64,000 bases of DNA from an uncultured Pseudomonadota bacterium (GCA_903834835.1 CAILKO010000029.1:124001-188000); one strand, 5' to 3'. Shown: positions 1-9,291, numbered from the stretch's first letter. Notes: generated from the sequence alone by a model not told the origin. Made by a program: numbers and translations.

Positions 1-655
1 GCGTCCATTCGTCGGTCAGCAGTCCGCCCATGATCAGCTGGCCGATGCGGCCGATGATCCTGGCGCGCCCGGGCTGGGTGTAGACCGCGTAGCGGATGTC
101 GATCAGCTCGTCGGTGACATCGCGCTCGGGGTTGTGCATGAGCCAGTTGAGACGCTGCCGTACGGCGTCTTTGGTGAGCTCGCCGGTGGCGCGCTTGGAG
201 CGATCGAGCAGGTCCTGCAGCGCGACGCGGTCTTCCGGCGTGCGGTCGACCAGTACGCCGGTATTCATGACGAGCTTCTTGACCTTTTCCGGGTATTTGA
301 TCGCGACATGGGCGCCGACCATTCCGCCGAGCGACTCACCGGTGATGCAGGCGGATTTGATACCCAGCGTGTCGATCATGTCGGCGACGTGGTCGCGGAA
401 GGTGTCCATCGTGTACTCGATGTCCGGCGCATCGGTGTAACCGTGGCCGATCATGTCCATCGAGATCACGCGGAAATGCTTGGTGTGGGTGCGGAAGTTG
501 CGCGCGAAGGCTTCGGCGTGGCCCCCGGTGCCGTGCAGGCAGATCAGGGTCTCGGCATTGCCTTCGCCGCCCTCGATGACGCGCGTGCGCACGCCCTTGA
601 CGTTGTAGTAGGTCTGCTTGACCTGCAGGCCTGCGAATTCGGTCCAGATGCTCAT
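1..655 (-). CDS. alpha/beta hydrolase, meta-cleavage-product-hydrolase-like (partial, C-terminus outside window)
   Basis: The reading frame opens at ATG 655-653 behind an AAGGAA ribosome site and runs off the left edge of the window, so only about 218 residues are seen. The visible part has the oxyanion-loop motif HGTGG (from residue 41) and the nucleophile elbow GESLGG with Ser108, as in serine alpha/beta hydrolases. The catalytic Asp and His would lie in the missing part. It is the third gene of a minus-strand set after an extradiol dioxygenase and an amidohydrolase. Hydrolysis of a ring-cleavage product is therefore the natural inference, but the substrate cannot be read from the sequence. 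Confidence 0.85.
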   Translation of the reverse strand, partial: MSIWTEFAGLQVKQTYYNVKGVRTRVIEGGEGNAETLICLHGTGGHAEAFARNFRTHTKHFRVISMDMIGHGYTDAPDIEYTMDTFRDHVADMIDTLGIKSACITGESLGGMVGAHVAIKYPEKVKKLVMNTGVLVDRTPEDRVALQDLLDRSKRATGELTKDAVRQRLNWLMHNPERDVTDELIDIRYAVYTQPGRARIIGRIGQLIMGGLLTDEWT

Positions 656-716
656 TCGATGATTCCTTGTGACGTGTATTGGGAACTGACTGACGGTGCT
701 AGCGGCCCGCTCCGGA

Positions 717-1715
717 TCAGGAGAGGCCGAGGAAGCGTTTTGCGTTGCCGCTGGTGAGCAGTTCGACCTGCTGCGGCGTAAGGCCCGCGCGCTCCAGCAT
801 GCCGACCGGGTCGCGTTCGTAGATACCGAACGGGTAATCGGTGCCGATGATGAGCTGCTTCTCGCCGAAGCTCTGCATGAGAAAGCGCAGAACCTGGGGA
901 TCGAACACGCAGGTGTCGTAGTACAGGCGCTGGGCGTAGACCTTCGGCTCCTGGGGCATGGCCTGGCGCAGCGGCTCGAGGTTCTTCCAGGTGCCCTGCA
1001 TGCGCGCCAGCACCATGGCGAACGCACCGCCGCCGTGGCTGCAGGCCAGGCGCACGTTCGCGTGGCGCTCGAGGATGCCGCCGGTCATCAGCGAGGCGAT
1101 GCCGAGCGCAACCTCGCAGGGGAAGCCTACGATCTGTTCCAGCACGGGCGGCCCCACGAGGCGGTCCTTGCCGGCCGGACGCAGCGCGTGCATGAAGATT
1201 GCGGCGCCCATCTTTTCGGCTGCCTCGAAGAAGGGCTCGAATCGCGGATCGCCGACCGGAATTCCATTCACGTTGGGGGCGATTTCCACACCCGACAGCC
1301 CGAGCACCTTGACCGCGTGCTCCAGTTCGCGGATCGCCATGTCGACATCCTGCAGCGGCACCGCGCCGAGGCCCGAGAAACGCTTCGGGTCCGAGGCCAC
1401 CATGCCTGCGATCTGCTCGTTGATGTAGCGCAGCAGTACGCGCGCATCCTCTGCGGGCAGCCAGTACGACAGCAGCTCGGGCATCGGCGAGAGCACCTGG
1501 TGATGGATGTGCATCGCATCCATGTCCGTGCAGCGCTTGCCGGTGTCCCAGGCGCTGTCGGCGACGGTGCGAAAGTTCTTGCCCGAGATCATGACGTTCG
1601 CGTGGCCGCAGCCGTCATGGGCCATCGAAGGCCAGGGCAGGTCCTTCGTGGTCCCGGCGTACTTCGGAAAGTGCTCCGGGATGATGTGGGTATGGACGTC
1701 GATGCCTTGATGCAT
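717..1715 (-). CDS. amidohydrolase family 2, ACMSD-like decarboxylase/hydrolase
   Basis: The protein has 332 residues, the usual length for the amidohydrolase_2 family that includes aminocarboxymuconate-semialdehyde decarboxylase and gamma-resorcylate decarboxylase. Metal ligands expected for the TIM-barrel are visible: HTH at residues 8-10, His176 (FMHA), His227 (SHGGG) and Asp293 (GTDYPF). An AAGGGA ribosome site lies 5 nt before ATG 1715. It sits 43 bp downstream of the dioxygenase gene and 61 bp upstream of the hydrolase, on the same strand, so the three are probably co-transcribed. In such a setting it would decarboxylate or hydrolyse the ring-cleavage product. The exact reaction is inferred. 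Confidence 0.85.
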   Translation of the reverse strand: MHQGIDVHTHIIPEHFPKYAGTTKDLPWPSMAHDGCGHANVMISGKNFRTVADSAWDTGKRCTDMDAMHIHHQVLSPMPELLSYWLPAEDARVLLRYINEQIAGMVASDPKRFSGLGAVPLQDVDMAIRELEHAVKVLGLSGVEIAPNVNGIPVGDPRFEPFFEAAEKMGAAIFMHALRPAGKDRLVGPPVLEQIVGFPCEVALGIASLMTGGILERHANVRLACSHGGGAFAMVLARMQGTWKNLEPLRQAMPQEPKVYAQRLYYDTCVFDPQVLRFLMQSFGEKQLIIGTDYPFGIYERDPVGMLERAGLTPQQVELLTSGNAKRFLGLS

Positions 1716-1758
1716 AATTTCCCTTTGTTCCGCTTCGTCGCGTGCGCCGTGCCGGCGC

Positions 1759-2685
1759 TCAGGCGGCCTTGCGGCCGGCGGCGAGTGCCTTGTCTACCTC
1801 GATCGGGCCGTAGGCGCCCATGCGCGGGTCCATCGGCGAGCCCCAGTAGTCGATCGACTCGTCTATCGGCGGCAGGATGCGCGGCCGGCGCGCGTTCTCC
1901 TCGGGGAAGGTCTCCATCCCGAAGCTGTATTCGACCGTGATGTTGTCCGGGTCAAGCATGTACAGGAACATGCTGCCCGAGGGCGGGTGGCGGCCCGGGC
2001 CGCGCACGATAGGCACATCGTTCTTCTTGAAGCGCCACATGCCCTTGCCGATGTCGTCGTCTTCCGTGACCATGAAATTGAAGTGGTGCAGCTGGCCCTG
2101 GTCCGTGGAACTCTTGGCGAGGCCGAAGCTGTGGTGATACGGGTTCGGCCAGCAGCGCATGAACGTGATGAAGGTGTCGACCGCGTCGGAGGCCTTGAAA
2201 TTCAGCACGTCCATGTAGAACTTGAGTGCCTCCTCGTAGCGCGGCGTCTTCAGCACGATGTGGCCGAGGCGCTGAATCTTGGCGACCGTCCACTTGTAGG
2301 GCGTGCCGCCGAGCTGGCGCTGATCCACGTAGTATTCGTGCGTGGTGCCGGTGAACGGGCAGGAAAAGCGCAGGCTGCGTCCCTGGTGCAGGAAGGCGCG
2401 TTCCTTGGCGTCGACTTCGACGACTTTCTGTCCCGCCTTCTGGATCCGCTCGGCCAGCTGGTCGAGATCGGATTCGGAAGCCATCTGCCAGCCGATGCGC
2501 TTCAGCCCGGGCGTGCCCTTGTACAGAATCAGGTTGTGGTGATCGTCGCTGCAGCGCAGGAAGTGCTCGCCGCTCGGTGCAGTCTCGGTGAGATCCAGGC
2601 CCCAGAGATCGCGGTAAAAGGTCTTCGAGCGCTCGAGGTCGCTCACGTTCAGCGCAACATAGCCCAGCTTGGCATATCGGTGCAT
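1759..2685 (-). CDS. type I extradiol ring-cleavage dioxygenase (VOC fold)
   Basis: The 308-residue protein has two vicinal-oxygen-chelate modules (about residues 6-120 and 138-255), the size of catechol 2,3-dioxygenase and BphC. The expected Fe(II) triad is visible: His142 (GHIVL), His200/201 (HHFNF) and Glu252 (VEYSF). The start at 2685 is preferred over an upstream in-frame start at 2715 because GGAGGAG lies about 7 nt before it. It is the first gene of the minus-strand set and probably cleaves an aromatic diol next to the hydroxyls. The gene diverges from an MFS transporter at 2889, which may carry the substrate. The substrate is unknown. Confidence 0.87.
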   Translation of the reverse strand: MHRYAKLGYVALNVSDLERSKTFYRDLWGLDLTETAPSGEHFLRCSDDHHNLILYKGTPGLKRIGWQMASESDLDQLAERIQKAGQKVVEVDAKERAFLHQGRSLRFSCPFTGTTHEYYVDQRQLGGTPYKWTVAKIQRLGHIVLKTPRYEEALKFYMDVLNFKASDAVDTFITFMRCWPNPYHHSFGLAKSSTDQGQLHHFNFMVTEDDDIGKGMWRFKKNDVPIVRGPGRHPPSGSMFLYMLDPDNITVEYSFGMETFPEENARRPRILPPIDESIDYWGSPMDPRMGAYGPIEVDKALAAGRKAA

Positions 2686-2888
2686 GAGGGGTCTCCTCCC
2701 AGTATCGGCCGCCATGCGGCCGACAGGGTCTTTATCTATCCATGGGAACGGCTGAGTACAGCGGCCGCAAAGATATCATGCCGCGACCCTTGGAGAGACC
2801 TCAGGCGGCCGCGCCCGCGAACCCGTTCCGCTGTGCGATTACACTTCTCGCCGCGCCGACTACCCGTTCCGGCCGGAGGATTGCTGCA

Positions 2889-4112
2889 ATGCACGCTGAA
2901 CCCGCCGCGACACTTCGGCAGGATGCCACGCTGATCGGTTTGATCGCGATTGCCCACGGACTGTCGCATTTCTTCCAGCTGGTGATCGCGGTGATGTTCC
3001 CGCTGATCCGGGAGGATCTCGGGGTCAGCTACGCCCAGCTCGGGGCGGCGAGTGCGCTGTACTTCACGACTTCCGCCATCGCGCAGACCTTCGCAGGTTT
3101 CGTCTCCGATCGTTTCGGGCCGGTAAAGGTCCTGCACGGGGGGCTTGCGCTGTGTGCGCTCGGCATACTCATCGCAGGGCTCGCGCCGGGCTATGGCTGG
3201 CTGCTGGCGGGCGCTGCGGTTGCGGGCATCGGCAACAGCGTGTTCCACCCGGTGGATTTCTCGATCCTGAACGCGCGGGTCACGCCGGCCCGGCTGCCGT
3301 TGGCCTACAGCGTGCACGGTTTCTGCGGCGCGATGGGCTGGACGCTGGCACCGGCGTTTGCCTACGGCATCTCCACGCTCTACGGCTGGCGCGCCGCACT
3401 CCTCGCCGCATCGGTGCTCGGCGTCGTGATGATTGTTGCCCTGCTGGTGGGCGGGATCGGGCGTGAACCCGAGCGGGTCGCGCAGGCGCGCCGGAGCGCA
3501 CCGGCGACCAGTCTATCGGCGGATCTGCAGGTGTTCATGCAGACGCCCGTGCTGATGTGTTTCCTGTACTTCGTGCTGACGGCCGTTGCGCTGACCGGGA
3601 TGCAGACGTTCGGGGTTTCGTCACTCATGGGGCTTTACTCGACCTCGGTGGGGGAGGCATCGACCGCGCTGTCGGCCTATCTGTTCTCCTCCGGTGTGGG
3701 CATCCTGGGTGGCGGCTATCTCGCGACGCGCTTCCGCCGCGCGGACAGGGTCGCGGCGCTGGGCGTGTTCTCGTCTTCGCTCGTCGCGCTCGCGCTTGCG
3801 CTCGGCATCGTTCCGGTCCCTGCACTCGCCGCCGCCATGGCGCTCGGCGGCTTCCTGTACGGCCTTTCCAGCGCGTCGCGTGATCTGATCGTACGCGAGG
3901 CGACACCGAAGGGATCGACAGGCAAAGTCTACGGTTTCGTGTATTCGGGTCTCGACCTCGGGCAGATGGTGATGCCCGTGTTCTACGGCTGGATGCTGGA
4001 TCTGGCGCGGCCCGATGCAGTGTTCTACGTCACCTTCTTCGGCCTCGGACTCGCGGTGCTGACGGTGCTGCGCCTGCCGTCGACCCGCAAAGTGGCGACC
4101 GCACCCGCCTAG
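2889..4112 (+). CDS. MFS transporter
   Basis: The 407-residue protein has about 12 hydrophobic segments and the loop motif SDRFG after the second segment, typical of the major facilitator superfamily in the inner membrane. ATG 2889 is chosen because GGAGGA (2875-2880) precedes it. The longer frame from 2742 has no ribosome site and a non-membrane-like leader. It diverges from the ring-cleavage operon across a 203-bp gap in which I see no strong promoter or repeat. A role in uptake or export of an organic acid or aromatic is inferred from this neighbourhood only. Confidence 0.85.
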   Translation: MHAEPAATLRQDATLIGLIAIAHGLSHFFQLVIAVMFPLIREDLGVSYAQLGAASALYFTTSAIAQTFAGFVSDRFGPVKVLHGGLALCALGILIAGLAPGYGWLLAGAAVAGIGNSVFHPVDFSILNARVTPARLPLAYSVHGFCGAMGWTLAPAFAYGISTLYGWRAALLAASVLGVVMIVALLVGGIGREPERVAQARRSAPATSLSADLQVFMQTPVLMCFLYFVLTAVALTGMQTFGVSSLMGLYSTSVGEASTALSAYLFSSGVGILGGGYLATRFRRADRVAALGVFSSSLVALALALGIVPVPALAAAMALGGFLYGLSSASRDLIVREATPKGSTGKVYGFVYSGLDLGQMVMPVFYGWMLDLARPDAVFYVTFFGLGLAVLTVLRLPSTRKVATAPA

Positions 4113-5095
4113 GCTGCGGCTGCGACGCCTGCCTCGACCGCGTCGCGCGCACGCCCGATGAGTCCGGCGTCGTTCCGGGCGAGCAGGGCGGGATCGGTCA
4201 GCATGCGTCGCCAGGTCTTTGCACGCGGATATCCCAGGTACAGGCCGAGCAGATGGCGCGCAATGTGGCGCAGCGGCGTGCCGCGCGCGACCTCGCGCGC
4301 CGCGTAGCGCTGCATCGTATCGACCACTGCACTGCGTTCCGGCGCGCGCACGCCGAGCGGCCGCGTCAGGAACCAGGGGTTGTGATAGGCGATGCGTCCG
4401 AGCATCACGCCGTCCACCCGCTCGAGCTGGGCACCAATTTCCTGCCAGTCCACAAGTCCGCCGTTCAGCACGATTTCGAGATCGGGGAAGTCCTGCTTCA
4501 GACGATGCACGTAGTCGTACTTGAGCGGCGGAATCTCGCGGTTTTCCTTCGGGCTGAGGCCTTTCAGGATGGCGTTGCGCGCGTGCACAATGAAGGTTTT
4601 GCATCCGGCATCGGCCACCGTGCCGACGAAATCGCGCACATAGTCGTAGCCTTCCACCGCGTCGATGCCGATCCGGTGCTTCACGGTCACCGGAATGGCG
4701 ACTGCGTCGCGCATCGCGCGCACGCAATCTGCGACGAGCCGTGGCTCCGCCATCAGGCAGGCGCCGAAGGCGCCGCGCTGCACGCGCTCGCTCGGACAGC
4801 CGACGTTCAGGTTCACTTCATCGTAGCCCCAGCGCTCGACGAGCCGTGCGCAGTGCGCGAGATCGTCCGGTTCGCTGCCGCCGAGCTGGGCGGCCACAGG
4901 ATGTTCGGCGGCATCGAAGTCGAGGTGTCGTGCGATGTCTCCGTGGATCAGCGCGCCGGTGGTGACCATCTCGCCGTAGAGGACAGCCTCCGGCCCGGCA
5001 CACAGGCGCAGAAAGTAGCGGCAATGCCGGTCGGTCCAGTCGAGCATCGGGGCGATGCTCAGGCGGTGCACGGCATGAAAACTGGGAGTGCTCAC
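4109..5095 (-). CDS. dusA: tRNA-dihydrouridine(20/20a) synthase DusA
   Basis: This FMN-dependent enzyme reduces uridine 20/20a in the tRNA D-loop. The N-terminus reads RLSIAPMLDWTDRHCRYF-like, close to E. coli DusA. The LNVGCPS motif and FGACLM with catalytic Cys113 are present, as is the C-terminal YLGYPRAKTWRR region. With GTG 5095 as start the length is 328 residues, matching the family (about 330). An upstream ATG at 5131 is possible. No ribosome site precedes GTG; instead a TATAAT hexamer sits at 5110-5105 on the same strand, so the mRNA may be nearly leaderless. The 3' end overlaps the convergent MFS gene by 4 bp. Confidence 0.95.
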   Translation of the reverse strand: MSTPSFHAVHRLSIAPMLDWTDRHCRYFLRLCAGPEAVLYGEMVTTGALIHGDIARHLDFDAAEHPVAAQLGGSEPDDLAHCARLVERWGYDEVNLNVGCPSERVQRGAFGACLMAEPRLVADCVRAMRDAVAIPVTVKHRIGIDAVEGYDYVRDFVGTVADAGCKTFIVHARNAILKGLSPKENREIPPLKYDYVHRLKQDFPDLEIVLNGGLVDWQEIGAQLERVDGVMLGRIAYHNPWFLTRPLGVRAPERSAVVDTMQRYAAREVARGTPLRHIARHLLGLYLGYPRAKTWRRMLTDPALLARNDAGLIGRARDAVEAGVAAAA

Positions 5096-5163
5096 GATGG
5101 GCCGATTATAGGGACGTGCCTCCCGTATCATGCGCATCCGGCGCAACGCCACGCGGAGCCATT

Positions 5164-6030
5164 GTGACCATCATCGACGCTCATCATCATGTGTGGGACC
5201 TTGCCACAACGGACTATCCTTGGATGGATCACCCGCGCTGGGACCCGATCCGGCGCAATTACGGCATGGACGATTTCCGTCCGGCGCTCGCCGCCTGCGG
5301 CATCGGCGCGACCGTCATGGTGCAGGTCGGAAACGACTGGACGGATTGTCTCTACGGGCTGCAGGTGGCCGAGCGCGATCCGATGATCGCGGGCTATGTT
5401 GCCTGGGTGGATCTCGCCGAGCCGGAGCGGGCGCGCGCCCAGCTGGATGAACTGTGCACCCATCCCAAGGTCGTCGGCATCCGGCACGTACTCACGATGG
5501 AATCCGACCTGCACTGGGTCATGCAGCCGAAGGTGCTGGAGAGCATTGCCGAGATCGGCCGGCGCGGTCTGGTCTACGAGGTCACGAGCGACCATCTGGA
5601 GCACCTCGACTATGCGGCCACGCTCGCGCGCCGCTTCCCGGATCAGCGTTTCGTCGTGAACCATCTCGGCAAACCGCCGATTCCGACCGCAGGCTGGGAG
5701 CCTTGGGCCGGGCTGCTCGCGAAGGCAGCGGCCTGTCCGAACGTCTACAGCAAGCTGTCCGGGCTCAGCACACCGCCGCGTGAGGGCTGGTCGGGGCATG
5801 ACTACCGCCGTTACGTGGAGTACGGGGTCGAGCAGTTCGGCGCAGCGCGCCTGATGTACGGCAGCAACTGGCCGGTGACGCTCGTGGCAGGCGCCTATGA
5901 GCGCTTCTGGGAAGCCATGGGTGTCGCGATGCAGGGCCTGAGCGCCGCGGAACGCAAGACCATCCTGGAAGAGGGCGCGGTCAGTTGCTACGGCCTGAAT
6001 CTGCCCGCGGCGGGCGGGGCTGCCCCCTAG
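5164..6030 (+). CDS. amidohydrolase family 2, lactonase-like
   Basis: The 288-residue TIM-barrel protein begins MTIIDAHHHVWD, the metal-binding HxH signature of the L-fuconolactonase/L-rhamnono-lactonase/2-pyrone-4,6-dicarboxylate lactonase group. MYGSNWP near the C-terminus carries the family's terminal motif. GTG 5164 is chosen because GGAG (5155-5158) precedes it and the HxH motif must be close to the N-terminus. It diverges from dusA. Its stop shares the tetranucleotide CTAG (6027-6030) with the convergent aldo/keto reductase stop. It likely hydrolyses a lactone; the substrate is unknown. Confidence 0.82.
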   Translation: MTIIDAHHHVWDLATTDYPWMDHPRWDPIRRNYGMDDFRPALAACGIGATVMVQVGNDWTDCLYGLQVAERDPMIAGYVAWVDLAEPERARAQLDELCTHPKVVGIRHVLTMESDLHWVMQPKVLESIAEIGRRGLVYEVTSDHLEHLDYAATLARRFPDQRFVVNHLGKPPIPTAGWEPWAGLLAKAAACPNVYSKLSGLSTPPREGWSGHDYRRYVEYGVEQFGAARLMYGSNWPVTLVAGAYERFWEAMGVAMQGLSAAERKTILEEGAVSCYGLNLPAAGGAAP

Positions 6031-6965
6031 TCGGCCAGCAGTTTTTCCACTTCGATCAGCTCATCCGCGCTCAGGCGCCAGTCCGCGGCCTTGACGTTTG
6101 CCGCCAGCTGCTCGGGTTTCGATGCGCCCGCGATCACGCTGGAGATCACATCCTGCGCAAGCAGCCACGCGAAGGCGAGTTCGAGCAGCGTGTGGCCGCG
6201 CGCTTCGGCAAACGCGGTGAGACGGTCCAGGCGATCCCAGTACGCATCGGTCAGATAGCGCTTGGCGAATTCCGGGCGCTTGCCGAGGCGCGTGTCGGCG
6301 GGAGGCGGCGCATTGCGCCGGTACTTGCCGCTCAGAAAGCCGCCTGCGAGCGGGTAGTAGGGGAGCAGCCCCAGTCCCTGGGCGCGCATGGCGGGGACGA
6401 GATCCTTCTCGATGTCGCGCTCGAGCATGCTGTACTGGTCCTGGCAGGAGACGAGGCGGTTGAGCCCCTGCTGGCGCGCGGTCCACTGTGCATCGACGAC
6501 CGACCACGCGCTGAAGTTGGAAAGTCCGGTGTAGCGCACCTTGCCCTGGCGGATGAGATCGTCCAGCGCGCGCAGGGTTTCCTCGACCGGGGTCTGCGGA
6601 TCGGGCTGGTGCACCTGGTAGAGGTCGATCCAGTCGGTCTTCAGGCGCGTCAGACTCGACTCCACCGCATGCATGATGTAGTGGCGCGAGGCGCCCTGCA
6701 TGCGCGCCTGCGCGTTCACCGGCATCGCGAATTTCGTGGCAAGCACGATGTCCTTGCGGCGCTCACCCAGCAGATTGCCGAGAAAGGTCTCCGATCCCGT
6801 GCCGCCATAGACGTCCGCCGTATCGAACAACGTGATGCCGAGTTCGATCGCCTTGTCCACGACGGCGCGGGTGCCCTCGAAGTCGAGTCGCGCGGAAAAG
6901 TTGTTGCAGCCGATGCCGATTTCCGAGACGCGCAGCCCCGAGCTGCCGAGGGTTCTGGTTTTCAT
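6027..6965 (-). CDS. aldo/keto reductase
   Basis: The 312-residue NADPH-dependent oxidoreductase has a recognisable catalytic tetrad: Asp48 (FDTAD), Tyr53 (VYGG), Lys78 (ATKF) and His119 (YQVHQ). The C-terminal region reads [13 protein letters not shown]-like, the cofactor-binding signature of the family. The start at 6965 gives the canonical [14 protein letters not shown]-terminus; the longer frame to 7166 would be leader DNA shared with msrA. It is a stand-alone gene divergent from msrA. The carbonyl substrate cannot be assigned. Confidence 0.9.
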   Translation of the reverse strand: MKTRTLGSSGLRVSEIGIGCNNFSARLDFEGTRAVVDKAIELGITLFDTADVYGGTGSETFLGNLLGERRKDIVLATKFAMPVNAQARMQGASRHYIMHAVESSLTRLKTDWIDLYQVHQPDPQTPVEETLRALDDLIRQGKVRYTGLSNFSAWSVVDAQWTARQQGLNRLVSCQDQYSMLERDIEKDLVPAMRAQGLGLLPYYPLAGGFLSGKYRRNAPPPADTRLGKRPEFAKRYLTDAYWDRLDRLTAFAEARGHTLLELAFAWLLAQDVISSVIAGASKPEQLAANVKAADWRLSADELIEVEKLLAD

Positions 6966-7122
6966 GGCGGGTGTCCTGAGGATGCCGGACGAGGCTCCGG
7001 CGGCGGGCGACTTTCGCACCCGCCTGGCTGTGCTGTCAATCGCAGGCTGCGCCAGCCCGGACGCGACTTCGCTCGACCGCCCACGCGCTGGCATAAACTT
7101 GCAGGACTCCAAGGAGGTGACC

Positions 7123-7773
7123 ATGTTTGGATTGCGCAAGGCGGGCGACCTGTTGCCCGCAAACAAGACTCTGCCCGGACGGGATCGCCCGATGCCGGTG
7201 CCTGCGCGGCATTACGTGAATGGCAATCCGCTGGTCGCTCCGTTCCCGGTACATCTGCAGCTCGCCCAGTTCGGGCTGGGCTGCTTCTGGGGTGCAGAGC
7301 GCAAGTTCTGGCAGACGCAGGGCGTGTACAGCACGGCCGTGGGCTACGCCGGCGGCGTGACACCCAACCCAAGCTACGAGGAGGTCTGCTCAGGCCTTAC
7401 CAATCACACCGAGGCCGTGCTCGTCGTGTTCAATCCGGGCGAGATTGCCTATGAGCAATTGCTGAAGGTGTTCTGGGAGGCGCACGACCCGACCCAGGGC
7501 ATGCGGCAGGGCAACGACACAGGCACCCAGTATCGCTCGGCGATCTACACCTATGACGAAGCGCAATTGAACGCCGCGCTCGCCTCCAAAGCCGGCTACG
7601 AGCAGCGCTTGAAGCAGGCCGGTTTGGGACGTATCACGACCGAGATCAAGCCTGCGGGTGATTTCTACTATGCAGAGGATTACCACCAGCAATACCTCGG
7701 CAAGAATCCGAACGGCTACTGCGGGCTCGGCGGCACCGGCGTGAGCTGCCCGGTGGGCGTGCTCGCCGCCTGA
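7123..7773 (+). CDS. msrA: peptide-methionine (S)-S-oxide reductase MsrA
   Basis: The enzyme repairs methionine-S-sulfoxide in proteins. The catalytic motif GCFWGAE with Cys54 is present, and two C-terminal cysteines, Cys200 and Cys209, can act as resolving residues. The length of 216 residues and an N-terminal extension of about 50 residues before the catalytic motif match the long E. coli-type MsrA. A near-perfect ribosome site, AAGGAGGTGA (7111-7120), fixes the start at ATG 7123 and suggests strong translation. hslR follows 13 bp later, so the two stress-related genes probably share a transcript. Confidence 0.95.
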   Translation: MFGLRKAGDLLPANKTLPGRDRPMPVPARHYVNGNPLVAPFPVHLQLAQFGLGCFWGAERKFWQTQGVYSTAVGYAGGVTPNPSYEEVCSGLTNHTEAVLVVFNPGEIAYEQLLKVFWEAHDPTQGMRQGNDTGTQYRSAIYTYDEAQLNAALASKAGYEQRLKQAGLGRITTEIKPAGDFYYAEDYHQQYLGKNPNGYCGLGGTGVSCPVGVLAA

Positions 7774-7786
7774 ACGGAGGCGCTGC

Positions 7787-8155
7787 GTGCGGCTCGACAA
7801 ATGGTTGTGGGCGGCGCGTTTCTTCAAGACGCGCGCGCTCGCCCAGGCGGCGATCGAGGCGGGACGCGTGACGCAGGACGGCGCACGGCTCAAGCCCTCG
7901 CGCATCCTTAAACCGGCGGATCGCCTGGAACTGCGAATCGGCGAGGCGCGCTGGCAGATCGCTGTGCTGCAGCTCTCTGAGCGCCGCGGGCCGGCCGAGG
8001 TCGCGCGTAGCCTCTACGAGGAGAGCGAGGAGAGCCGTCATGCACGGCTCGCCGCTGTCGAGGCGAAGCGGCTCTCCGGCATCGAGGTGCTGCGCGGCGA
8101 AGGTCGGCCGACCAAGCGCGACCGGCGCCGGATGGAACAGTTCAGGGACGGCTGA
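7787..8155 (+). CDS. hslR: S4-domain RNA-binding heat-shock protein 15 homologue
   Basis: The 122-residue basic protein starts MRLDKWLWAARFFKTR, the signature of Hsp15, which binds stalled 50S subunits carrying nascent chains. The S4 domain covers about residues 1-65. The C-terminal tail is rich in Arg and Lys (GRPTKRDRRRM). GTG 7787 is preceded by GGAGG (7776-7780). It lies 13 bp after msrA. The DNA just after its stop can form a GGGACGGC/GCCGTTCCC-type hairpin (about 8144-8163), between it and the convergent dienelactone hydrolase gene. No T-run follows. Confidence 0.93.
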   Translation: MRLDKWLWAARFFKTRALAQAAIEAGRVTQDGARLKPSRILKPADRLELRIGEARWQIAVLQLSERRGPAEVARSLYEESEESRHARLAAVEAKRLSGIEVLRGEGRPTKRDRRRMEQFRDG

Positions 8156-8179
8156 GCCGTTCCCTGGCCTGCCGCGTAC

Positions 8180-8881
8180 TCAGACCAGGAAGTGGTCGAA
8201 AAACGCGACGAGCTGAGGCCAGGCCGACTGCGATGCCCGGTGCCGGTAGCGTTCCTGGTTGGCGAAGTTCATGAAGGCGTGGCCCGCGTTCTGGTAGCTG
8301 TGGAATTCGTGCCACTTGCCGAGCCGGGTGAGTTCCGCGTCGAGTTTCGCGACGTCGGCGGGCGAGGGGTTCGTATCCTCGGCCCCGAAGAATCCGAGCA
8401 CCGGGCAGCCCACGTGAGCGGAGCGCTCGAAAGGCGTAGGGTTGCCTTCGCCCCAGGGCTTGAACAGCATGCCGCCGTAGAACAGCGCCGCGGCCTTGAG
8501 TTCCTTGTTGGAAGCGGCCATCAGGAAGGTTACCCGGCCACCCATGCAGAAGCCGGTCACGCCGAGCGGACCGACCTTGGGGTCGAGCGATTTGAGCAGC
8601 GCAAGTGCGGCATTCATGTCGGTCACGACCTCGGGGTCGCGCAGCAGCCCCACGCGGCCGGTGTTCTGCAGGCCGGCGGGCTGGCGGTGGAAGAGATCGG
8701 GCAGCACGGCCGCATATCCCGCGCGGTTAAGGCGGTGCACGGTATCGAGCATCGGCTCGTCCTGGCCCGAGGCGTGGTGCGCGACCACAATGCCGGCGCG
8801 CGGCCGGTCATGATCGGGCATTCCGACATAGCAGCGAACATCCTTGCCCTCGACCTTCATCATCACCCAGCGTGCGGTCAT
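8180..8881 (-). CDS. dienelactone hydrolase family protein
   Basis: The 233-residue alpha/beta hydrolase has the cysteine nucleophile motif GFCMGG (Cys112) that defines the dienelactone hydrolase family. Its acid Asp169 (GAEDTN) and His201 (AGHAF) complete the triad. The start at 8881 is supported by GGAG about 8 nt upstream. It lies 71 bp downstream of a small unknown gene on the same strand and probably shares its promoter. Family members open lactones formed in aromatic ring cleavage, which fits the nearby Rieske oxygenase, though the actual substrate is unproven. Confidence 0.9.
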   Translation of the reverse strand: MTARWVMMKVEGKDVRCYVGMPDHDRPRAGIVVAHHASGQDEPMLDTVHRLNRAGYAAVLPDLFHRQPAGLQNTGRVGLLRDPEVVTDMNAALALLKSLDPKVGPLGVTGFCMGGRVTFLMAASNKELKAAALFYGGMLFKPWGEGNPTPFERSAHVGCPVLGFFGAEDTNPSPADVAKLDAELTRLGKWHEFHSYQNAGHAFMNFANQERYRHRASQSAWPQLVAFFDHFLV

Positions 8882-8952
8882 GCGTAGCTCTCCGTATTGG
8901 GTACTTCGTTGATCTGGATACTGCCGGTCGGCCTCCTCTATCCAGGAGGCAC

Positions 8953-9291
8953 CTACTTCGCATCCCGCTTGAGCATCATCTGCGCGTCCTCGATGACCTT
9001 GAAAGGGCTCTTGCCCCACAGGATCGCGCCGTAGAAGAACTTTTCGAGCTTGGCATCGCTCAGCGCTTTCCACTGGTACTGGTTGAGCATGATGATCTGG
9101 CCCGTCATGCCGAGATCGCCGATCAGCGTGAAGTGGCACTCGAGCACCGGCTTTTGCGGCGGCTTGTCCCAGTTGACCGGGTTCACGCTGGCCACCGAGC
9201 CCGGCTGTTCGCCAGGCGTGGCATCAAAGGAACCGATGCAGCCGTCCTGGCTGCGCAGCGAGCATACGAGCCTGTTTCCGCGTGGGGGCAT
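8953..9291 (-). CDS. conserved hypothetical protein, 112 residues
   Basis: I do not recognise this family. The protein is soluble and begins MPPRGNRLVCSL; it has three cysteines in the first half and a C-terminal helical part (AKLEKFFYGAILWGKSPFKVI). ATG 9291 is preferred over ATG 9297 because GGAG lies 6 nt before the former but directly abuts the latter. It is the first gene upstream of the dienelactone hydrolase on the minus strand. It diverges from the Rieske oxygenase across a 168-bp gap in which I see no distinct operator. A link to the oxygenase pathway is only positional. Confidence 0.65.
   Translation of the reverse strand: MPPRGNRLVCSLRSQDGCIGSFDATPGEQPGSVASVNPVNWDKPPQKPVLECHFTLIGDLGMTGQIIMLNQYQWKALSDAKLEKFFYGAILWGKSPFKVIEDAQMMLKRDAK

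Noticed and set aside
8144-8163. Hairpin after hslR as a bidirectional terminator
   Set aside because: The stem is imperfect and no T-run follows on either strand; it is mentioned only in the hslR entry.
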